Shown piece after piece: positions 44,286-52,351 of a stretch of DNA of 64,000 nt. Within the stretch, counting starts at the first letter, position 1; each line of letters begins with the position of its first letter. This stretch comes from JANLTX01 sp049840835 (GTDB taxonomy: Bacteria; Armatimonadota; Armatimonadia; Armatimonadales; Armatimonadaceae), in assembly GCA_049840835.1 (NCBI GenBank), contig JASGJG010000016.1, positions 124,001 to 188,000 on the forward strand. The letters run 5' to 3'. The notes under the pieces are model-generated. The model did no database searches. It had not been told where the DNA came from and saw nothing but the letters and a program-made list of their open reading frames with translations. A program made the translations under genes and the position numbers.

Positions 44286-45383
44286 TTAGAAGCGGAAAGT
44301 CTGTCCCACCGTGAGGGTGTTCTGAGTCTTCTTGCTTCCGTTTTTCGAAGCGAATACCGGGTCGCTCGCCCGATCAATGCGCCACTCAATAAGAGTCCGT
44401 GCTCCTGGAAGAGCTCCGCTCTTGAGCTCCAGGCTGGCGGTGATCGACCCCAGGGTCGGTTTGCGCACGGAGTTGGTGCCAATCGGCAGGATTCCCGCCG
44501 TGGCATTAGACTGGCTCAGATACTCGCCGCGCAGACCGATCACACGGGTCTCCGAGAGATCGTGCTTGAAATATCCACCGATGCCGGAGATATTGTAGCG
44601 GCGGTTGCTGGCTTCCTTACCAGACCGGTAGGTAAGGTCAGCGCCAACAGTGTTTTCTTCGCCAATACTACGGTTGTACACCAGGTTCGCCAGATTCAAC
44701 TCGCGATTCACGGTGCCGCCCATGTTCTCACGCCCGGTCATCAGACTGGCTTTGAGATTCGTCTTTTCGTTCAAGGTCTTCGCATACTGTAGACCGTAGA
44801 ACAGGTCACGGTTCCCTGCGGCATCTTCTACCCCACGGAAGCGGTTCGTGATAGTACCCGTCCAGCTCTCATTCTCATTTACCGTGCGGGTCGCACGAAT
44901 CCCCGCTCCGAAGATTGGCTGGAGATACTGATACTGGAAGCTGCGCGAGAAGAACTGGCCATCGCCAACCTTCACGGTCTCCGCGCCAACATTGCTCAGG
45001 AACTGCCCGAACTGTACCAGCCAGTTGTCGTTTACCTGCGCTGCACCGTAGGCTTCCAGAACATTGGGGTTGGTGGCATTGAACATGGCATTGCGCAGAA
45101 GGGTGCGCGCCACTTCGCCATCAATGACGCTGAGTCGGAATCCGACACGGTTATCCATGTTCGCCTGCTTCGAAACATGAATCTCACCTAAGTTGAGCAG
45201 AATCTGTCCCTCACGGCTATTGAAGAGAAACGTGTTCTGCCCGCTGGCGGGTCGGTTAAAGTTGTGGGTGTAGTTGAGCTCCAGGCCAACACCAACCTCG
45301 ACGTCGCCGTCTGCCGCTAGCGCGGAGCCGACTGCCAGGGCGCTGATGCCCAGGGTTGTGAAGAGACGCAACGTGGAACGCAT
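44286..45383 (-). CDS. BBP2-type outer-membrane porin (second paralog)
   Basis: 365 residues. Signal peptide (RLFTTLGISALAVGSALAAD), IGLELNYTHNFNRPASG-like strand, VGFRLSVIDGEVARTLLRNA, YLQPIFGAGIRATRT, VIGLRGEYLSQSNA, SLELKSGALPGARTLIEWRID and final NTLTVGQTFRF (C-terminal Phe). It is clearly paralogous to the 40895 porin. Ribosome site GGAGG lies about 13 nt before ATG. It sits upstream of glnK-amtB, so the pair of porins brackets the ammonium genes. Confidence 0.75.
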   Translation of the reverse strand: MRSTLRLFTTLGISALAVGSALAADGDVEVGVGLELNYTHNFNRPASGQNTFLFNSREGQILLNLGEIHVSKQANMDNRVGFRLSVIDGEVARTLLRNAMFNATNPNVLEAYGAAQVNDNWLVQFGQFLSNVGAETVKVGDGQFFSRSFQYQYLQPIFGAGIRATRTVNENESWTGTITNRFRGVEDAAGNRDLFYGLQYAKTLNEKTNLKASLMTGRENMGGTVNRELNLANLVYNRSIGEENTVGADLTYRSGKEASNRRYNISGIGGYFKHDLSETRVIGLRGEYLSQSNATAGILPIGTNSVRKPTLGSITASLELKSGALPGARTLIEWRIDRASDPVFASKNGSKKTQNTLTVGQTFRF

Positions 45384-45443
45384 GATCCTGAGTTTTCCTC
45401 CAGAGGGCTTTTCCTCGACAGGCTACGATGCAACTTGTCGGGC

Positions 45444-46115
45444 TTATCGCCCCGATTCGAGGGCAGTATGCCGTATTTTTCCTAGAATGTCCAGCGCAAC
45501 CGGCCCCACAGCCACTCCCGCTTCCTCTACAGAAACCGGTTTTCCCAGCTGTTCCGACAGGGTGGTTATACGCCGCCCTTCCTGCCCACAGGGCACAATT
45601 GTGTTAAATCCTTCTCGCACCCGCTCGTCTACATTAATCGCGAACCCGTGATGCGTCACCCAGCGGCTCACCTTGACCCCTATCGCCGCCAGATACCCCT
45701 CATCCGGCGTCCACACGCCGGCATGCCAGCTTACCCGTCCTGCTGCCACTCCCAGCACTGCCGCCGCCTGAATAACTACCTCTTCAATAGACCGCACATA
45801 AGCATGTAAATCCCGTTTGCCCTCGCCCAAGTGAATAATCGGATATCCCACCAGCTGCCCCGGCCCATGATAGGTAGCATCGCCCCCCCTATCGGTAGCT
45901 ATCAATTTGATACCCCGCGCAGCATAGCCATTCCCGTCCAACAGCCGATACTTCGGGTCAGACGCCTTGCCGTAACTGACCACGGGCGTATGCTCCAGAA
46001 GAATCAGAGCATCATCGACTTCCCCCGCAGCCCGAAGTGCCACTCGTGCCCGCTGCCGCTCCCAGGCATCCTCATAATCAATAGGCCCTTCAGAAAGCCA
46101 GTTCAGAATTTCCAT
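45444..46115 (-). CDS. lipB: Octanoyl-ACP:protein N-octanoyltransferase
   Basis: 223 residues. Moves octanoate from ACP to lipoyl domains. Seen: RGGDATYHGPGQLVGYPIIHL, IGVKVSRWVTHHGFAINV with the catalytic Lys, and IVPCG with the catalytic Cys. Full length. It lies on its own, with lipA not in the window. Confidence 0.96.
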   Translation of the reverse strand: MEILNWLSEGPIDYEDAWERQRARVALRAAGEVDDALILLEHTPVVSYGKASDPKYRLLDGNGYAARGIKLIATDRGGDATYHGPGQLVGYPIIHLGEGKRDLHAYVRSIEEVVIQAAAVLGVAAGRVSWHAGVWTPDEGYLAAIGVKVSRWVTHHGFAINVDERVREGFNTIVPCGQEGRRITTLSEQLGKPVSVEEAGVAVGPVALDILGKIRHTALESGR

Positions 46116-46131
46116 TGCGACTAAAAATAGT

Positions 46132-46170
46132 ATAGGGCCACGAACAGTAAGTTTGTGGCCCTATCTTTTA
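46132..46170 (-). terminator. Bidirectional hairpin terminator between fucI and lipB
   Basis: ATAGGGCCAC, 13-nt loop, GTGGCCCTAT: perfect 10-bp stem. It has CTTTT on the plus side and CTATTTTT on the minus side, so it ends fucI on the minus strand. Confidence 0.8.
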
Positions 46171-46182
46171 TAAGCTAGTCCT

Positions 46183-47962
46183 CTATCGGTACAGTGGACC
46201 GTAAGCGGCGCAGGCACGGTAGTCGGCTCCCTGTGGCTCCAGAGCACCGAAGCGAGTCCAGGCAGACGGGCGGAAAACATCACTAGCAGGAACATTGTGC
46301 AGGTCTACCGGAATGCGTAACATAGACGCCAGGGTGATTAAGTCTGCCCCGATATGGCCACGCGCAATAACTCCGTGGTTTGCGCCCCAGGCATTCATGA
46401 CCGACCAGACATCTACAAACGGCCCTTCGCCGGTCAGGTTTGGCACGAACCAGGTGGTGGGCCATGTCGGGTTGGTGCGCTGATCCAGCGTATCGTGAAC
46501 ATCATCTGGGAGAGAGACAGTCACGCCCTCGGCGATCTGGAGCACTGGCCCCAGTCCCTGGACTAAATTCACGCGGAACATAGTGCAGGGAATATCACCG
46601 TTCGTGGTAAAGTCCGTAGACCAGCCACCGCCAGGGAAGTAGCCCAGGTCAGAGGTGCACCACTTGGTGGCTTTCAGAGCTGCCTTGGCTTCAGACTCCT
46701 CAATCTCGTACCAGGGTTTCAGGCACTCTCCAGTCCAGTCTAACGCTGCCGGACCGGAGTTAATCAGGTGCAGGATTCCGCCAGAGGCAGCTCCGGACAG
46801 CTCGTAATCCGTGACACGCTTCACGGCCTCCGGAGACCAGTAGGTGCGGACATCGGCGAAGAGCTGCGCTTCGCCTTGCGTGAGTAGATGACCGAAGAGC
46901 ATTCCGATGCCATTCAAGGCATCGTTTTCCGTGGCTACGATATACCCCTGGCGAATCCCGTTCCAGTCAAAACTGGTGTTCAGAATCGCTTCCATAAAGT
47001 CACCATTCGGGAAGTGGTCGGTCCACTGGCGTTGTCCCTGGAATCCACCCACAAGTGCATTGTGCCCACGGGATTCTTCGATAAAGCCCATCTCGGCTAA
47101 CTTGGGATTGCCTACCATAAGATCGCGGGCAATCAGGGCCATCTTTACGCAGGTTTCCCAGTCGGCATCTTTCTGCTCACGGGTGCGCTGCTTTTCTGGC
47201 GCGTTCGTATCCGCTCCCTCCTGGCAGTTTTCTTTTACCCAGGCAAGGCCGCGCTTGTACTCCTCTTTGTCGTAAATCCCGCGGTCGAAGCGGCGCACGA
47301 ACTCGGTCATATCTATAAACTCGGCACGCATGCCCAACCAGCTCTCAAACAGTTCCGGGTTTACAATGGAGCCTGAGATACCCATGGAGCAGCCGCCCAT
47401 CGGCCAAATAGCTGGTGTTCTTCATGGTAGCAACGGTAAGACCTGCCCGTACAAAGCGCAGAATTTTTCCCGCTACATCGGCGGGGATATTCAGATCCCC
47501 CAAGTCCTGCACATCGTGCCCATAAATACCGAAAGCGGGAACGCCTTTCTGGGAGTGCCCGGCGAGCACAGCAGCCAGATAGACCGCACCGGGGCGCTCG
47601 GTGCCATTGAAGCCCCAGACGGCGGTAGGAATGCGTGCATCCAGGCTCATGGTCTCGGCGCCATAGCACCAGCAGGGAGTTACGCTCAGTACTACCCCTA
47701 CACCTTCGCGGGCGAACTTGGCATCACACTCGGCAGCTTCGGCGGCACCACCAATACAGGAGTCAGCAATGACAACTTCTACGGGTAATCCGCAGGCGTG
47801 CTTGATGTTGTCTTCAATCAACTTTGCCGTGGCCTTAGCCTGCCCCATTGTGGAGTCTTCCAGGCTCTCACGGACACCGCCATAGCGGCCATCTATCGTT
47901 GGGCGAATCCCTACTTTGGGAAGCGAACCGCGCATGCGATTCGTGGGTGAACTCTTCGTCAT
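46183..47962 (-). CDS. fucI: L-fucose isomerase, frameshifted
   Basis: About 592 residues after removing one extra base near 47396 (…GGCCGATGGGC…, giving SYLAMGGCSMG). Interconverts L-fucose and L-fuculose, also D-arabinose. Strong match through the family: PKVGIRPTIDGR, TPCWCYG, WGFNGTERPGAVYLAAVLAGHSQKG, SIVNPELFESWLGM, ATENDALNG and ADVRTYWSPEAV (catalytic Glu and Asp), and IPVDLHNVPASDVFRPSAW. No fuculokinase, aldolase or fucose permease is nearby. Confidence 0.95.
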
Positions 47963-47999
47963 GCCCTAGAGTTTCGCCCTACCATGCCTGTTTCCTGCC

Positions 48000-48023
48000 T
48001 GCGAGAGTTGCAGAACTCTCGCA
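48000..48023. other. Hairpin after blaR1
   Basis: TGCGAGAGTT, loop GCAG, AACTCTCGCA, 10-bp perfect stem in the short gap between blaR1 and fucI. Without a T-run it may act as a Rho-dependent 3' end. Confidence 0.5.
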
Positions 48024-48034
48024 AGCAGTCTGGC

Positions 48035-49311
48035 TCAATTACTTATCGAGTTTCCACCTGTACTCTGCTTCCGCTTTCTTCTTGGCAGACAGTCTACCAC
48101 AGAAGAGGCGCCGTCTTTGACTACTTTCCAGCGACCAGGAGCAGGTACACCACTGGCTTTCGCCTCGGCTTCCGCTTTGAGCTTGGCCTGGCGCTGAGCG
48201 TCTCCATCTAGTTTGACCTTGAAGAGGATCTCACGCTTTGGAGTGATAGTGCCAGCACTCTTTCCATCAAGCGCAGTAACATAGAGCTTGCCATCTCTGG
48301 CTTTGACCCTGGTAACCTTCTCAGCCTGCTTTTTAGGAGCGGCACTTCCGGCTGCCTTTGCATTCGGCTCAGCGGCAACAACGCGAACTGCCACGGTAGC
48401 AATCAGAGCGCAGACAGCCAGGCAGGCGGCCCATAGCTTTCCTTGCGATAAGCGAATCATTCGATTTCTCCTCGGGTTCAACAACCCGGTGATACGTGCT
48501 TCCAGACTGGTTTCCGGGCCCAGGAGAGCCAGCGTAGAAGCGAGATTTGGAGCGGGAGATAGTCCCTGCGCCAGGGCAAGCAGGGTTCGTGCATAGCAGG
48601 CCACTCCAGCTTCCTGCGATGCGACGTTGTCACAGACTTCCTCTCGTGCCCACGCCAGCTCCCGACTCAGGAGGCGAACCAGCAGATGCGGCCAGAAAGG
48701 ATGCCTGCCAGCCGCTCAACAACGCCACCCAGGGTATGCCCCAGTGCGATATGAGCGGACTCATGGAGAAGTACATGGCGTAAGGCGATTGGTGAAAGCG
48801 TCTCAACCATTCCGATAGGCAGGATGATTACCGGGGTAAACAGCCCGACTGCAACGGGTGACGTAACCCGAGGCGATGTGTAAACCGGCGGCAGTGGGCG
48901 CTTCAAAATACGCTCCACAGATGCCTGAACCCCGGCAGGAATTGTGATTGGTACGGCTCCACGCTTAAGCCGAGCAGCCTGTCTCCAACCCGTAGCGAAG
49001 CGCAAGACTCCCACCAGGACACCAAATACCCAGAGAGTCCCTATGCTCCAGAGCAACCAGTCGTTCTTTGGAGTTGGGGAAGCAACGACAAGGGTGCTCT
49101 CAGATGCCCCAGTACTCTGTGGCACGGTCAGAGTAATCAACCCGAAGCTCGTAAAGTGCCTGAGAGTTACGAGAGCAGGAGTGAGCAGCATCAGGATAAG
49201 CGCCGCCAGACAGACGAAGTATCGAGCAGAGGGGTGATATCGCAGCCCGGTTCTTACAAGAAGCAGCGCCACTACGCATACCACCGTAATAGTCAGAAGT
49301 GTTTCTGTCAT
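48035..49311 (-). CDS. BlaR1/M56-type membrane metallopeptidase, frameshifted
   Basis: About 420 residues in pieces. N-terminal helices (LLTITVVCVVALLLVRTGL; YFVCLAALILMLLTP; WLLWSIGTLWVFGVLV), M56 zinc site HESAHIALGH, then RELAWAREEVCDN with the third ligand Glu, lying in a different frame. One shift is near 48690. A second near 48060 restores AKKKAEAEYRWKLDK and TAA at 48039-48041. The C-terminal part has one helix and a short charged tail, with no penicillin-binding domain, so the inducer is not obviously a beta-lactam. Cleaves or inactivates the BlaI partner by analogy. Confidence 0.85.
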
Positions 49312-49712
49312 GATGCTTGCTCTTCTGCCTGCTCAATCAGGGCGCGAATTCGGTCTGCCTCTTCTTTAGATAACTTGCGACCATCTAACAGGGTCATCAC
49401 GAGACCTTCGGCAGAACCACCAAACACGGCATCGACCAGGCGGTCCACTACCCTGGAGCGAGCCTCATTTCTGGGTACGGTGGCCCGATAGTAAAACGCC
49501 TTGCCCTCGGCACGATGGAGCAGCCAGCCTTTTTCTACCAATCTTGCGAGTTGAGTTTGAACCGTGTTGCGAGCCAGTTCGCGGTTCAGAGCCACACAAA
49601 CCTGGGTAAGCGTCGCCTCGCCGTGCTCCCAAATCGCGTTCATGATTTCCACCTGCGCGTCCGACAGTGGCGGCAGTTCCGGGTCTTTCGAAGATGCTTC
49701 AGAGTTTTCCAA
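49308..49712 (-). CDS. BlaI/MecI-family transcriptional repressor
   Basis: 134 residues. Winged-helix domain: LSDAQVEIMNAIWEHGEATLTQVCVALNRELARNTVQTQLARLVEKGWL, then RAEGKAFYYRATVPRNEARSRVVDRLVD and a helical dimerisation tail. TTG start, with GGTGA 6 nt upstream. ATGA overlap with blaR1. It should bind the two CTACA-N2-TGTAG palindromes just upstream. Confidence 0.93.
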   Translation of the reverse strand: MENSEASSKDPELPPLSDAQVEIMNAIWEHGEATLTQVCVALNRELARNTVQTQLARLVEKGWLLHRAEGKAFYYRATVPRNEARSRVVDRLVDAVFGGSAEGLVMTLLDGRKLSKEEADRIRALIEQAEEQAS

Positions 49713-49722
49713 AATCGTTCAC

Positions 49723-49734
49723 CTACACTTGTAG
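49723..49734. promoter_or_regulatory. BlaI-type operator 1
   Basis: CTACA CT TGTAG, a perfect palindrome with the TACA/TGTA half-sites of BlaI/MecI boxes. It starts 11 bp upstream of the blaI start codon and touches its ribosome site, so occupancy would block blaI-blaR1 expression. Confidence 0.75.
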
Positions 49735-49744
49735 TTCTTTTATA

Positions 49745-49760
49745 ACCTACAAATGTAGGT
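49745..49760. promoter_or_regulatory. BlaI-type operator 2
   Basis: ACCTACA AA TGTAGGT, a perfect 16-bp palindrome with the same core. It sits in the 75-bp gap between blaI and the divergent amidase gene, 10 bp from operator 1, and could control both directions. Confidence 0.75.
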
Positions 49761-49787
49761 ATGTCAAGGGAGCGATAGAATGACGCT

Positions 49788-50411
49788 ATGAGTTTGCAGG
49801 GGAAGCGGGTCTGTATCGATCCCGGTCATCCATCGGAAGTGGGTGTAGGTACGCAGGGGAAGCGCATCACCGAGGTCAAGGCAGCCTGGGAAGTCGCGCT
49901 GAAGTTAGAGAAACTGCTGCAAGATGCCGGTGCCGAGGTAAAGCTCACCAAGAGTAGAGAGCGTGAGATGGTGCGGAACCGGCGGCGCGCCGAGATCGCC
50001 AACACGTTCCAGGCCGACTTAATGGTTCGGCTGCACTGCGACTCGGCGGCAGGCACTGGCTACGCCGTGTACTACCCCACCCGACAGGGCCGAGCTGCCG
50101 ATGGCGGCGTAGGACCTAATGGTAATGTGCTGGCGCAGTGCAAGCTGCTGGCAGGCAAGTTCTTTCAAGGGCTCTCGAAAGCGACGAAAAACGGTCCATT
50201 GAAAAACCGGGGCTTGAAATCGGATCTAGAAACCTCGGTTGGGGGTAAGCAGGGTGCATTGACCGGCTCTATTTATACTAAGGTCCCAGTTGTACTGATT
50301 GAGATGTGTGTGCTGACCAACTCGAAGGATGATGCCTTTATGGCCAGCAAAGCCGGGCAGCAGTATCTGGCAGAAGGTATCGCTGCCGGAGTGACAGCGG
50401 CACTGGAATGA
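49788..50411 (+). CDS. N-acetylmuramoyl-L-alanine amidase (Amidase_3)
   Basis: 207 residues. Cleaves the MurNAc-L-Ala bond in peptidoglycan. Seen: VCIDPGHP with zinc His, ITEVKAAWEVALKLEKLL with Glu, VRLHCDSA with His, and VLIEMCVLTNSKDD with catalytic Glu. No signal peptide is obvious from ATG 49788, so it may act in the cytoplasm, leak, or start upstream. Divergent from blaI across two BlaI-type operators. Confidence 0.9.
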   Translation: MSLQGKRVCIDPGHPSEVGVGTQGKRITEVKAAWEVALKLEKLLQDAGAEVKLTKSREREMVRNRRRAEIANTFQADLMVRLHCDSAAGTGYAVYYPTRQGRAADGGVGPNGNVLAQCKLLAGKFFQGLSKATKNGPLKNRGLKSDLETSVGGKQGALTGSIYTKVPVVLIEMCVLTNSKDDAFMASKAGQQYLAEGIAAGVTAALE

Positions 50412-50812
50412 TTGGCCATCTCTGGAGCCTGCCAAACACGCTTATCGGGCTGCTCTTCGGCCTAGGCGGTACGGTACTTTTTGACCGTACCAACCAGGTA
50501 TTTGTCATCACCGGGGGATGGATGGCCGCTATCTTCGGGCGACTAGGCTACGCGGGTATGTGCGTGGGTGATGTTGTGCTCTGTGCCCAGCCGCTCTCGC
50601 CCGGTACGTACCGACATGAGCTAATACATGCCCTCCAGGCCCGATTATTAGGGCCACTCTATCTTCCTATCACGCTCCTCTGCTATCTCTGGGGCTTTCT
50701 TATCTTTCCGAAAAATGGTCACGATGCCAGCCCGCTGGAAGTCTGGGCGGATCGTGCCAGTGGAAATGCGCATCGTAATGCCTATCTGAAACATAGAAGT
50801 CTGCTACAATAG
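50408..50812 (+). CDS. Small membrane protein with HExxH motif
   Basis: 134 residues. Helices at about 10-28 and 85-105. YRHELIHALQARLLG carries an HExxH-type zinc site, and a conserved-looking EVWADRASG follows. It overlaps the amidase stop by 4 bp. Metallopeptidase activity is only inferred from HELIH; such short HExxH membrane proteins of unknown role are known in cyanobacteria and planctomycetes. Confidence 0.75.
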   Translation: MIGHLWSLPNTLIGLLFGLGGTVLFDRTNQVFVITGGWMAAIFGRLGYAGMCVGDVVLCAQPLSPGTYRHELIHALQARLLGPLYLPITLLCYLWGFLIFPKNGHDASPLEVWADRASGNAHRNAYLKHRSLLQ

Positions 50813-50816
50813 ACCT

Positions 50817-51650
50817 ATGCTCACTGACGACCAGATTGCCGACTTCCGTAGAGACGGCTACCTCAACTATGGCGTTGTCCTAACCCCCGAAGAAACCCAG
50901 GCGCTCCGCGATGGCCTGAAGCGCTGTATGTCTGGGGATTCCCCACAGGCGGCAGAGTCAAACCGCAATATCTCCTGGGGTCAGGAGAAGGGTTTTGTCA
51001 TCACGCAGATCGTAAATATCTGGCAGGCGGAAGATGCGTTTCTGAAGCATCTCTATCATGAGAAAATCGTACCGCTGGCCGCCCAGCTTATCGGCACCGA
51101 TACGCTCCGTGTATGGCACGATCAGATTCAGGTCAAGCCTGCCAATGTGGGCGGTCCCACCATCTGGCACCAGGACCATCCCTACTGGCCTATTATCCAG
51201 CCAGCCGATTTAGTCTCCGCCTGGGTAGCCCTAGAAGATGCCGACGAAGAGAATGGCTGCATGAGCTTTGTGAAAGGTAGCCACCGCTGGGGTCCGAAGA
51301 ACCACGGTACTATCGGCTCCATCACTGAAGGTGAGAAGGGATTATGGGGCCCAGCCTATGACCGGAGCTGGATTCCCGAGGGCGAGACAGTAGAAGTAGT
51401 CCCTGCCCCAGTGAAAGCAGGTGGTGTGGCGTTTCACCACTGCCTTACCTGGCATGGCGCTCCAGTCAACCTATCCCCGCGCCCACGGCCCGCTATTGCT
51501 GTTCACTACATGCCCGGCTGGACTCGCTATGAGAAAGAGCCAGGCAAGGATCATTTAGTGGAGCACCATATCACTGTAAAGCCAGGAGAAGAGCTCCAGG
51601 GCGAGTTCTTTCCTACAGTCATGGAAGATGGCAAGGTTCTGCAACCGTAA
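50817..51650 (+). CDS. Phytanoyl-CoA dioxygenase family protein
   Basis: 277 residues. Fe(II)/2-oxoglutarate oxygenase: WHQDHPYWP gives the HxD iron ligands, and CLTWHGAPVNLSPRPRPAIAVHYMP gives the distal His and the 2OG-binding Arg. VSAWVALEDADEENGCMSFVKGSH is typical of PhyH. 4 bp after the HELIH protein, so likely co-transcribed. Substrate unknown; family members hydroxylate lipids, ectoine, phosphonates or small natural products. Confidence 0.92.
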   Translation: MLTDDQIADFRRDGYLNYGVVLTPEETQALRDGLKRCMSGDSPQAAESNRNISWGQEKGFVITQIVNIWQAEDAFLKHLYHEKIVPLAAQLIGTDTLRVWHDQIQVKPANVGGPTIWHQDHPYWPIIQPADLVSAWVALEDADEENGCMSFVKGSHRWGPKNHGTIGSITEGEKGLWGPAYDRSWIPEGETVEVVPAPVKAGGVAFHHCLTWHGAPVNLSPRPRPAIAVHYMPGWTRYEKEPGKDHLVEHHITVKPGEELQGEFFPTVMEDGKVLQP

Positions 51651-51674
51651 ACTGCAACTGAATTTCAGCCTATA

Positions 51675-51720
51675 GAATACGGCTCGTGGTAAATACCACG
51701 AGCCGTATTCTTTTTTTCTT
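51675..51720 (+). terminator. Intrinsic terminator after phyH
   Basis: GAATACGGCTCGTGGTA, 2-nt spacer, TACCACGAGCCGTATTC: perfect 17-bp arms followed by seven T. Ends the amidase-HELIH-PhyH transcript. Confidence 0.95.
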
Positions 51721-51865
51721 GCGAATTCGAAATTTTATTTTCGATACATTTATGTTTCCCCAGTAAATCGACCTGTTGGGTTTGCGGCCTCCGCGCCGAA
51801 TATAACAGAAACATAACAGAAACACGCTTGGACATTTCCACAAGCGAACTATTCAGGGGGACACT

Positions 51866-52351
51866 ATGCATGTTAAGGCTCGGGGGAACCTCGCCTGGGG
51901 AATCGCCCTCGTACCCGTCGCTTTAGTCGGAGTCACTGGAGCGATAAGGGCATCACAACCGTTACTGACATCGCGACAAGCACCAGCGGAGGTGCACCGA
52001 GTTGCGGCACAATACGCCGAAGTGGCTACGTATTTGCGGAATGGGCGAGACATGGAGGCAATAGCAACCTGGTCCGACCTTCAAAACACGGATATGCCTT
52101 TAGTCATTCCTAACGAAGAGCAGGCCGAAGTGGGTGATTTCACTCTCCAGATGGCCCTGTTCGATGCTTGCGAAACCATGTCCGCACGGGGAGGACAGTG
52201 GACCAATCGCTGCCTGACTCTGGCAAAACGGCTGGAAGATACACCGAATCAGACAGAGATCGGTCTGGAGCTTGCCTGGCGTATTAAACGCCAGGCAATA
52301 GCACCTCAGCCGCGAACAGCGGAAGCGATGGCTTCGGCATCGATACCGTAG
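51866..52351 (+). CDS. Hypothetical membrane-anchored small protein
   Basis: 161 residues. One N-terminal helix (LAWGIALVPVALVGVTGAI), then a helical acidic domain (AAQYAEVATYLRNGRDMEAIATWSDL; LQMALFDACETMSARGG; ELAWRIKRQ). ATG has GGGGG about 6 nt upstream. The 3' end overlaps transketolase by 46 bp on the opposite strand. The preceding 145 bp hold a tandem AACATAACAG repeat near 51808-51825. No recognised family. Confidence 0.65.
   Translation: MHVKARGNLAWGIALVPVALVGVTGAIRASQPLLTSRQAPAEVHRVAAQYAEVATYLRNGRDMEAIATWSDLQNTDMPLVIPNEEQAEVGDFTLQMALFDACETMSARGGQWTNRCLTLAKRLEDTPNQTEIGLELAWRIKRQAIAPQPRTAEAMASASIP

Noticed and set aside
51800..51830. Tandem AACATAACAG repeat as a CRISPR or iteron start
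   Set aside because: Only two copies of a 10-base unit with no spacers; not enough for an array or origin.
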